Below, in pieces: positions 1 through 5,055 of a stretch of 11,293 bases of DNA; the stretch's first letter is position 1; each line of letters starts with the position of its first letter. Origin of the DNA: Halobacteriales archaeon (GTDB lineage: Archaea; Halobacteriota; Halobacteria; Halobacteriales; SKSH01); the NCBI GenBank assembly GCA_007118075.1, contig SKSH01000067.1, positions 1 through 11,293 of the forward strand. Reading direction: 5' to 3'. Position numbers and translations under genes: made by a program. The notes under the pieces were generated by a model. It saw nothing but the letters and a program-made list of their open reading frames with translations. It had not been told where the DNA came from and searched no databases.

Positions 1-1036
1 CCTCACTGATAGTCGATCCCCATGAGTACAGCTGGATATCGTGAAAGCCGAGGAAGGCAACCCCGGCTTCGATGAGAACGAGGAGGGCCAGTAGGTGAAA
101 TGCGGCTGGAACGAGGGTGTTCGTGACATTCGGGAGGATATGCCGTCTGGCGATGTATGGTTGTGATGCACCGAGGCTCCTGGCCACCATGACGTGGCCG
201 TCCTCTCGCCGTTGGAGTACCTCACTCCTGACCATCCGAGCGATTCCGCCCCAACTGAGCAGGCCGAAGGTAGCCAACAGCAGGAGCAACGATGGATTCC
301 AGTAGATGTATCCGATGAAGTAGATGAGGATGGCCGGAATGCTGAGCTGGATGTCAACATAGGACATCAGGATATCATCGAGGAGTCCACCACGTAGCCC
401 GGCGATGACGCCAACGATAGCGGCCAGGGGGATCACGAAGGCGGCGGTGATGACGATCACATAGAGGGCGACCCTCGCACCATCGATCAGGAGGAACTCC
501 ATGGGGAAGCCTCGTTCGTTCGTACCGAGTGGGATCTCCCATGAACCATGACACTGGCGATTGAATCCATCTCCGGTCACCGAACCGGCACAGTCGATGG
601 GGAAGATTCCTGCGGTGAACCCAACCGGGGGATGGAACGACTGACCGAAGTTCAATCCGGGATACGGATAGACAACCGGGCCAAGCAATCCGGCGGCGGC
701 GAACAGCCCGAGGAACACACCGCCTATTACGGCTGATGGTCGATTGGCCAGCCGCTTGAGGTACAAACGGACGCGTTGGCGGTGTTGGATGGCTGGAACG
801 GCTCCGAATGCGAGGAGGACGAGCAGTGCGAACAGGAAGACCCAATCAACATACCCCACCTGCCATTCGGCGATGAAGTAGACGTGTGCGAGGTAGGTAT
901 CGTAGAGGATGGCGGCGATGATGACGAACAATCCGATTACGAACACGACTCTCGATGGGGTGATCACTCGTCGAGTGACCGTCACCGAATCCCAATCAAC
1001 GTATTGAAACTCCGGATTATCATCCTGCATACTCAT
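1..1036 (-). CDS. dppC: DppC-like ABC transporter permease, 3' end cut by the window edge
   Basis: Inner-membrane permease of a peptide/nickel-type ABC importer; it would pair with a DppB-type permease and two ATPases. The frame is open from an ATG at 1036 to the left edge (345 codons), so the C-terminus lies outside. Two hydrophobic segments (about residues 28-48 and 64-82) precede the usual OppC N-terminal start (LANRPSAVIGGVFLG, about 96-110). The EAA-type loop that docks the ATPase is at about 272-304 (REDGHVMVARSLGAS, then HILPN). An external loop carries two cysteines, C149 and C162, just before the EIPLGTNERG stretch; in this family that stretch leads into the permease core. A second ATG at 1030 is possible. 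Its DppB-like partner is not downstream but on the opposite strand at 1703. ATPase genes may lie beyond the left edge. Family assignment is firm; the transported substrate is unknown. Confidence 0.9.
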   Translation of the reverse strand, partial: MSMQDDNPEFQYVDWDSVTVTRRVITPSRVVFVIGLFVIIAAILYDTYLAHVYFIAEWQVGYVDWVFLFALLVLLAFGAVPAIQHRQRVRLYLKRLANRPSAVIGGVFLGLFAAAGLLGPVVYPYPGLNFGQSFHPPVGFTAGIFPIDCAGSVTGDGFNRQCHGSWEIPLGTNERGFPMEFLLIDGARVALYVIVITAAFVIPLAAIVGVIAGLRGGLLDDILMSYVDIQLSIPAILIYFIGYIYWNPSLLLLLATFGLLSWGGIARMVRSEVLQRREDGHVMVARSLGASQPYIARRHILPNVTNTLVPAAFHLLALLVLIEAGVAFLGFHDIQLYSWGSTISE

Positions 1037-1068
1037 GGAGGGCTATCGTAGGAGGGGTGTGTTTCAGT

Positions 1069-1078
1069 AATAAAATAT
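1069..1078 (-). promoter_or_regulatory. Putative TATA box for the DppC-like gene
   Basis: Read on the minus strand this is ATATTTTATT, centred about 37 bases upstream of the ATG at 1036. Transcription would start near 1046, giving a leader of about 10 bases. No Shine-Dalgarno sequence is visible before the ATG. A second AT-rich block (AAATAATTTTTT, 1088-1099) lies further upstream and could be part of this promoter or spacer DNA. Confidence 0.45.
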
Positions 1079-1163
1079 CCGGTTGATGAAATAATTTTTT
1101 CGGGAAGAAATTGATAGACTGCGGCGACTTTGGTGGGATTGAAGGGGGGTTGTGGCGATACAG

Positions 1164-1170
1164 TTTTACG
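1164..1170 (+). promoter_or_regulatory. Putative TATA-like element for the lipoprotein gene
   Basis: TTTTACG is centred about 28 bases before the ATG at 1195, which would give a leaderless transcript, as is common in haloarchaea. No Shine-Dalgarno sequence is present before this ATG, which agrees with leaderless initiation. The element is a weak match, so this is a spacing-based call. Confidence 0.35.
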
Positions 1171-1194
1171 CTATCCACAAACAAGTACTGTCAT

Positions 1195-1590
1195 ATGCGC
1201 CGCCGAGCCCTCCTCTCAGCCGCGTGCGGGGTCACTGCTGCCGCCGTGGCGGGTTGTCTGGCAACCACGAGTGCCACCTACGACCTCACCGTCCGTGAAT
1301 GGCAGACTGAAGAAGATCGAACCTTCAAGGTGGATGCTGAACAGGGTGAAACCATCCGAATCGAGTTTCAGGAGACACAGTCACACGGTGCCGGGTTCGA
1401 TATCTACTACGGTCCAATTGCCGATCGCGAACGGGTGTATCGTGTCCCCGGCCGGTCATCTGATCGTGGGCCGACCAGCACGGTTGAGTACGCCGTCGAA
1501 CAGTCGGGCACACATTCGATCGTCGTCGCCCCTTGCTGTCGGAGTGGTGGAGGATCAGCTTACGCATGGATCAGGATTTACGTTGGATGA
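1195..1590 (+). CDS. Small Tat-exported lipoprotein of unknown function
   Basis: 131 residues. The N-terminus MRRRALLSAACG has a twin-arginine signal followed by a hydrophobic stretch and an AGC lipobox, predicting lipid attachment at Cys21 and location on the outer face of the membrane. The frame is open upstream to a TTG at 1111, but the signal peptide fixes the start at 1195. The mature part (about 30-131) is rich in predicted beta strands (YDLTVREW, ETIRIEF, FDIYYGP, HSIVVAP, AWIRIYV), suggesting a small beta-sandwich domain. It has a vicinal cysteine pair at 114-115 in APCCRSGGGS. It is too short to be a peptide-binding protein of the adjacent ABC importer, although it sits between the two permease genes. 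Export as a lipoprotein is well supported; a role in transport is a guess. Confidence 0.85.
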   Translation: MRRRALLSAACGVTAAAVAGCLATTSATYDLTVREWQTEEDRTFKVDAEQGETIRIEFQETQSHGAGFDIYYGPIADRERVYRVPGRSSDRGPTSTVEYAVEQSGTHSIVVAPCCRSGGGSAYAWIRIYVG

Positions 1591-1611
1591 AACGATTTTC
1601 TCACCCTCCGG

Positions 1612-1620
1612 TAAATATTT
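1612..1620 (+). promoter_or_regulatory. Putative TATA box for the DppB-like gene
   Basis: TAAATATTT lies in the 112-base gap after the lipoprotein gene. Transcription starting about 26 bases downstream would leave a leader of roughly 60 bases before the ATG at 1703, in line with the Shine-Dalgarno sequence seen there. A T-rich run just upstream (about 1594-1599) may end lipoprotein transcription. Confidence 0.4.
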
Positions 1621-1691
1621 CAAAATCTCTCCAGTACGGGCTGACGATGCCCTCCATTGATATCATTCGAATCGATGGCCGTCACCGACAC

Positions 1692-1699
1692 GAGGGAGG
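1692..1699 (+). promoter_or_regulatory. Shine-Dalgarno site of the DppB-like gene
   Basis: GAGGGAGG lies 3 bases before the ATG at 1703 (core GGGAGG at 1694-1699) and complements the 3' end of archaeal 16S rRNA. It supports that ATG as the start and implies a leadered transcript. Confidence 0.5.
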
Positions 1700-1702
1700 C
1701 CT

Positions 1703-2647
1703 ATGAGCCTGGTCAAGCTGCTCGCTCAACGGATCGTGATGGGCCTCATCGCGGCCTGGGCGATCCTGTCGATCGTCTTCGCGCTGTTCACCCTGACCGA
1801 TGATTGGGTGATGGATGAAGGGACAATCGACCTCCGATGGGTCGGTGCCGATCAGGAGTTGATCGATGCGGTGCAGGACGACTATCTCGCTGCCAGGGGT
1901 CTAGATGCGGGGTTCTGGGAGAACTATCTCGTCTGGATGAGCGACATGGTTCTCCTCAATTGGAGATATTCGTTCTTGACCGGTGAACCAGCGGTGAACC
2001 GTGTGGCTGACTCGTTGATCGTGACCGGTTCGTATGTCATCCCATCGGTCATCATCGCGATCGTGCTCGGGATCTTGATCGGGGTGTATGTGGCATTGAA
2101 CCCCGAGAGCCGCATCGCTCGTCTCAGTCTCGGATCGACCTACTTGTTGTTTGCCCTCCCGAGCTTCTGGATCGGTGGCTTGCTCATCTCATGGACGATC
2201 ACGGGACAGGTCGGTTACAACTACACCCTGTTCAACTTCGTGCTCCCCGTGTTGTTCACGACGCTGGCACTGCTCGGTGGCTATGTCAGCTACGGCAGAG
2301 CACATTCGATGGAATACGCCTCAGCGGAGTTCATCAAGTTGGTGAAGGCGAAGGGCGGGAGTCGGTGGTTACTGGCAAAGCATGTGGCACGAAACTCTGC
2401 TATCCCGTTCTTCTCGATGCTCTTTGTCGAGGCACTCGGCCTCTTGGTACTGGCCATCTTCGTCATCGAGGTCCTCTTCGGTATCGAGGGGTTCGGTCTC
2501 GTCCTCTTCGAGTCGATCAACGAACGAGATCTCCCGGTTCTGCTCGGTGGAACGATCGTCATCATCGCTATCGGGGTCATCGGCAACATCATCCAGGATA
2601 TCTCGTATTCGGTCCTCGACCCACGCGTTGATACCGGAACCCGCTGA
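1703..2647 (+). CDS. dppB: DppB-like ABC transporter permease
   Basis: 314-residue inner-membrane permease of a dipeptide/oligopeptide/nickel-type importer. About six membrane segments are visible, near 11-30, 108-131, 142-164, 177-197, 235-258 and 279-300. The EAA loop for contact with the ATPase runs from about 203 to 234 (MEYASAEFIKLVKAKGG, then LLAKHVARNSAIP). The FGIEGFG stretch at 259-265 and the closing LDPR at 305-308 are typical of the DppB family. The start has a good Shine-Dalgarno sequence. It has its own likely promoter and no other importer gene follows it: the next gene is convergent, with a 5-base gap between stop codons. It probably pairs with the DppC-like permease encoded divergently at 1-1036, an arrangement unlike the usual co-directional B-C order. 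Confidence 0.92.
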   Translation: MSLVKLLAQRIVMGLIAAWAILSIVFALFTLTDDWVMDEGTIDLRWVGADQELIDAVQDDYLAARGLDAGFWENYLVWMSDMVLLNWRYSFLTGEPAVNRVADSLIVTGSYVIPSVIIAIVLGILIGVYVALNPESRIARLSLGSTYLLFALPSFWIGGLLISWTITGQVGYNYTLFNFVLPVLFTTLALLGGYVSYGRAHSMEYASAEFIKLVKAKGGSRWLLAKHVARNSAIPFFSMLFVEALGLLVLAIFVIEVLFGIEGFGLVLFESINERDLPVLLGGTIVIIAIGVIGNIIQDISYSVLDPRVDTGTR

Positions 2648-2652
2648 CCGGC

Positions 2653-3534
2653 TCAATCGGGTGTCAGTCCGTGACCTTTTGGTGATTCACCGACCTGCGT
2701 CGGATCGAGTTCGACGAAATGCTCGTCACAGACTGAACACTTGATGGCGATGACTTCCCAGGTGCCACAGCAGGAATCTACCGTCTCCTCGGTCAACATA
2801 ATCTCGCCACCGCAGGCGGGACAGAACTCGCGGAGATACCTGAACGTCTCTCGCATCTTCGCCCGCTGTTCGACCGGCACGGTGAGCCAGTCGTCGGTGA
2901 ACTCATGCATCACCCGCTCGCCAGCCAGATCATTGATGAAGGCTGTCGGTGAGGGCCATTTCCTGACGCGGAAATCAACCGTGTACGCCGGATAGTCCCG
3001 CTCGGCATCGGTCACATCCTCTATGTCTGCATCGAATAATGCTGCAACATCTTCCTCGCCGATCGACTCTGGGTCGATCTCGTCGGTATGGTGGTCGAGC
3101 CGCTCGACGAAGTATTCGGTGAGTCGGATATCATCGAGCTCGAAGTCGAACTGGATGACTCCCGCCTCTAACAGGTACTCCTCCGGATCGACCTTGTTCT
3201 CCCGCTGATACTTCACCTTCTGGACCGTCTTGAACTCATCCGGGTCGAGGTACTCATCTTCGGCTGGGTGTTGGTCGAAATGGCGATGGATTCGGTCTGG
3301 AAGGTATCGCTTGGTCAACTCCGGCGTGCCTGGGATAAGGTACCCACGGACGTAGATGATCACGAGCGAGAGGAGGAAGAACACGATGGCCAGTTCGATG
3401 AATCCGATAGCGATGACCACACTGAGTATCGCGGCGATGACAACATTGACGGCGGTACATGGGATGCAACGGTTCTTGCCGGTGTACTCTGGCTGTTTGA
3501 TGGTATCGAGGAACGATTCTACCTCATTCGACAT
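2653..3534 (-). CDS. Haloarchaeal membrane protein with CxxC and C-terminal zinc-ribbon-like motifs
   Basis: 293 residues from the ATG at 3534. I recognise it only as a conserved haloarchaeal hypothetical protein. An N-terminal CIPC (C23, C26) directly precedes two hydrophobic segments at about 28-48 and 46-63. They are followed by RGYLIPGTPELTKRYLP, a long acidic cytoplasmic middle, and a C-terminal cysteine cluster: CPAC (238-241), CC (255-256) and CSVC (266-269). The last group looks like a zinc ribbon. The start is uncertain: an in-frame GTG at 3558 would fit leaderless initiation from the TATA at 3578-3586, while the ATG at 3534 gives the N-terminus MSNEVESFLDTIKQPEYTG that I associate with homologues. 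The gene is tail-to-tail with the DppB-like gene and 64 bases downstream of the initiator tRNA on the same strand. No function can be stated. Confidence 0.85.
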   Translation of the reverse strand: MSNEVESFLDTIKQPEYTGKNRCIPCTAVNVVIAAILSVVIAIGFIELAIVFFLLSLVIIYVRGYLIPGTPELTKRYLPDRIHRHFDQHPAEDEYLDPDEFKTVQKVKYQRENKVDPEEYLLEAGVIQFDFELDDIRLTEYFVERLDHHTDEIDPESIGEEDVAALFDADIEDVTDAERDYPAYTVDFRVRKWPSPTAFINDLAGERVMHEFTDDWLTVPVEQRAKMRETFRYLREFCPACGGEIMLTEETVDSCCGTWEVIAIKCSVCDEHFVELDPTQVGESPKGHGLTPD

Positions 3535-3553
3535 GCGCGGGAGTACGTGGTAG

Positions 3554-3576
3554 GTCACCAAAACGGGTTTGGTTAC
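3554..3576. repeat. Inverted repeat at the predicted transcription start of the zinc-motif membrane protein gene
   Basis: Arms ACCAAA (3557-3562) and TTTGGT (3568-3573) match perfectly around a 5-base centre ACGGG. After one mismatch on each side, GT and AC extend the symmetry to 3554-3576. It lies between the TATA-like element and the ATG at 3534, covering the expected start of transcription, where a repressor or an RNA hairpin could act. Confidence 0.4.
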
Positions 3577-3577
3577 A

Positions 3578-3586
3578 CGATATACG
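3578..3586 (-). promoter_or_regulatory. Putative TATA box for the zinc-motif membrane protein gene
   Basis: CGTATATCG on the minus strand would place the transcript start near 3555-3558, about 21-24 bases before the ATG at 3534 or at the GTG at 3558. A TTTT run on the minus strand at 3588-3591, just after the tRNA, may terminate the tRNA transcript. Confidence 0.4.
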
Positions 3587-3598
3587 GAAAATCGGGAG

Positions 3599-3673
3599 TA
3601 GCGGGTGGTAGATTTGAACTACCGATCTCCGGGTTATGAGCCCGGCGGAATCTCCTGGCTATCCTAACCCGCT
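3599..3673 (-). tRNA. Initiator tRNA-Met (anticodon CAU)
   Basis: A 75-base cloverleaf is readable on the minus strand. The acceptor stem is AGCGGGT with ACCCGCT and discriminator A. The D arm contains GGATAGCCAGGAGATTCC. The anticodon stem CCGGG/CCCGG encloses loop CTCATAA, and the T arm is GGTAG-TTCAAAT-CTACC. The A1-U72 first pair and the run of GC pairs at the base of the anticodon stem mark it as the initiator rather than elongator tRNA-Met. No intron is present, and CCA is not encoded. It closely resembles haloarchaeal initiator tRNA as I remember it. Confidence 0.97.
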
Positions 3674-3694
3674 GGTAGTCAGGTTGCCGTCGGG

Positions 3695-3705
3695 CTATAA
3701 TTAAG
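3695..3705 (-). promoter_or_regulatory. TATA box of the initiator tRNA gene
   Basis: CTTAATTATAG on the minus strand is centred 27 bases upstream of the first tRNA base at 3673. This is the expected archaeal TATA-to-start distance, in an otherwise GC-rich region. It lies in the short gap between the GtrA gene stop and the tRNA. Confidence 0.75.
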
Positions 3706-3724
3706 GATTGGGATTCGATGTACC

Positions 3725-4189
3725 TCACACGGATGGCTTACCAAGCCGCCAGGTGTAGAGGGTCTCGAACGTATAGTTGACGAGAAAGCCACTGAGTATC
3801 CCGATGGCGTTCGCGACCGGGACACTCAGCCCGAACTGTCTCACGAGGATAGACAGCACCACCGTCGCCACGACAATCCCACCGACGCGGACGAGGTTCG
3901 ACTTCACCAGCCGTCGAGTCACCGATCGGGCGTCGGTGGCTCCCCATGCCTGGAATGTCCACCGGTCGTTGACGATGAACATCACGATGATGGCAGTCTC
4001 TGCAGCGATGAGCTTGGCCATCTCGAGGGTGAGATCAGTTTCCCAGATCTCGAATGTGAAGTCCGTGTACTCGATGAGGAGGATGAGGATCGATTGATCG
4101 ACCAGGAAACCGAGACCACCCACAATGGCGAACTGAATGAATCGCTCTCTGGATTTCAGCGAACTCGGGATTTTGAGCCGACCGGTCAC
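3725..4189 (-). CDS. GtrA-family membrane protein
   Basis: 154 residues with four hydrophobic segments (about 18-40, 55-74, 100-118, 123-143), the normal length and topology of the GtrA family (Pfam PF04138). Typical signatures are RFIQFAIVGGLGFLVD (16-31), NDRWTF (74-79) and NYTFETLYTWR (138-148). GtrA proteins are proposed to flip or help move polyprenyl-phosphate-linked sugars across the membrane. Its ATG overlaps the stop of the upstream glycosyltransferase gene (4 bases, ATGA), so the two are almost certainly translated together. The inferred job is to move the lipid-linked sugar made by that enzyme to the outer face. Confidence 0.92.
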   Translation of the reverse strand: MTGRLKIPSSLKSRERFIQFAIVGGLGFLVDQSILILLIEYTDFTFEIWETDLTLEMAKLIAAETAIIVMFIVNDRWTFQAWGATDARSVTRRLVKSNLVRVGGIVVATVVLSILVRQFGLSVPVANAIGILSGFLVNYTFETLYTWRLGKPSV

Positions 4190-4935
4190 CGACCCTCACC
4201 TCCCATGCTTGGGAGGCGCTCATCGGGTCCACCAAGCTGGTTACGACCACGGATTCGAGCGAAGGCGATCTGACCAAGGACATCGAGTAATCGGATGCCG
4301 GTCTTGAATGGGTTCACCGTTGTCCCCGCTTTCTCCGACCAAACAACTGGCACTTCGAGTACGGTGTATCCACGTGTCGACGAGAGCCAGATGACCTCAA
4401 GATCCCAGCCGAAGCCGGGGATGACGAGGTCTGCTCTGATATCGCTCCAACAGGCAGCGTCGAAGGCCTTGGCACCACACTGAAAGTCACGTATCGCGAT
4501 GCCGGTTGACAGACGGGCCACTCGAGCGAAGATACCACTCATGAATCCTCGATCAAGCGAGCGCCCATCGACGACTGATTGAGGATGCCTTCGAGACCCA
4601 ACTGCGACGTCGGCGCGTCCCGCGTCGATCGTTTCGACCAGCTGTGCGACCGAGGTCGCGTCTGTCGATCCATCGGCATCGACGAAGACGAAGATCTCTG
4701 TCTCCAATGCATCGAAGCCGTGAGTGATCGCGAGGCCCTTCCCTCGCCGATGGTTGACGATCGAACAATCAGCATCCATTCCATCGAGTTCGGTTGCTAC
4801 ACGGCCTGTCGGGTCATCGAGTTCGATCCGGATCAGGTCGGGGTCGACCGTCTCATGGAGCTCTTCAAGATACCGTTTGAGGCGGGGAACATCTGGGTTC
4901 AACGCGGGGACCACCAACCCGACCGAGCGTGTCAT
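4186..4935 (-). CDS. Family 2 glycosyltransferase, polyprenyl/dolichyl-phosphate sugar synthase-like
   Basis: 249-residue soluble GT-A enzyme with no membrane segment. It starts with the nucleotide-binding strand VGLVVPALNPD (5-15). Then come RRGKG (63-67, the Alg5/DPM1-type GKG site), the metal-binding FVDADGSTD (84-92), VGSRR (112-116), DFQCGAKAF (150-158) and the helix FGWDLEVIWL (175-184). The order fits enzymes that move a sugar from a nucleotide donor to dolichyl phosphate, such as DPM1, Alg5 and the archaeal AglJ/AglD group; the sugar cannot be told from sequence. It is the first gene of an overlapping pair with GtrA and is divergent from the DUF2298 gene across 120 bases. No clear TATA or Shine-Dalgarno site marks its start. 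Confidence 0.88.
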   Translation of the reverse strand: MTRSVGLVVPALNPDVPRLKRYLEELHETVDPDLIRIELDDPTGRVATELDGMDADCSIVNHRRGKGLAITHGFDALETEIFVFVDADGSTDATSVAQLVETIDAGRADVAVGSRRHPQSVVDGRSLDRGFMSGIFARVARLSTGIAIRDFQCGAKAFDAACWSDIRADLVIPGFGWDLEVIWLSSTRGYTVLEVPVVWSEKAGTTVNPFKTGIRLLDVLGQIAFARIRGRNQLGGPDERLPSMGGEGR

Positions 4936-5022
4936 CGACGTTGGCTGAAGCTCGAGACGGCGGGTAATGAGCCTCCCGTTTCGTGCGTGGATATGAGCGT
5001 TGGAATTGGTACTGCAACGGCA

Positions 5023-5034
5023 GTCCTATAGGAC
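5023..5034. promoter_or_regulatory. 12-base perfect palindrome over the predicted TATA of the DUF2298 gene
   Basis: GTCCTATAGGAC is self-complementary. Its central CTATA (5026-5030) lies about 28 bases before the ATG at 5056, the position of a leaderless TATA box. A Shine-Dalgarno-like GAGGTG at 5045-5050 offers another way to start at the same ATG. A regulator bound here would block the promoter; this is inference from position. Confidence 0.4.
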
Positions 5035-5055
5035 GCGGTTTCGTGAGGTGCTCGT

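Noticed and set aside
375..845. Arg/Pro-rich 156-codon frame on the minus strand at the left end
   Set aside because: It is an alternative frame of the DppC-like gene, which runs unbroken over the whole region and has clear family motifs.
1195..1590. The lipoprotein as the substrate-binding protein of the ABC importer
   Set aside because: At 131 residues it is far shorter than peptide-binding proteins (about 500 residues or more) and shows none of their motifs.
2191..2631. Open frame of 146 codons inside the DppB-like gene on the same strand
   Set aside because: Arg/His-rich translation in another frame of a well-recognised permease; no independent start signal.
3599..3673. tRNA gene as an integration attachment site
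   Set aside because: No integrase gene and no partial copy of the tRNA end were seen in the window.
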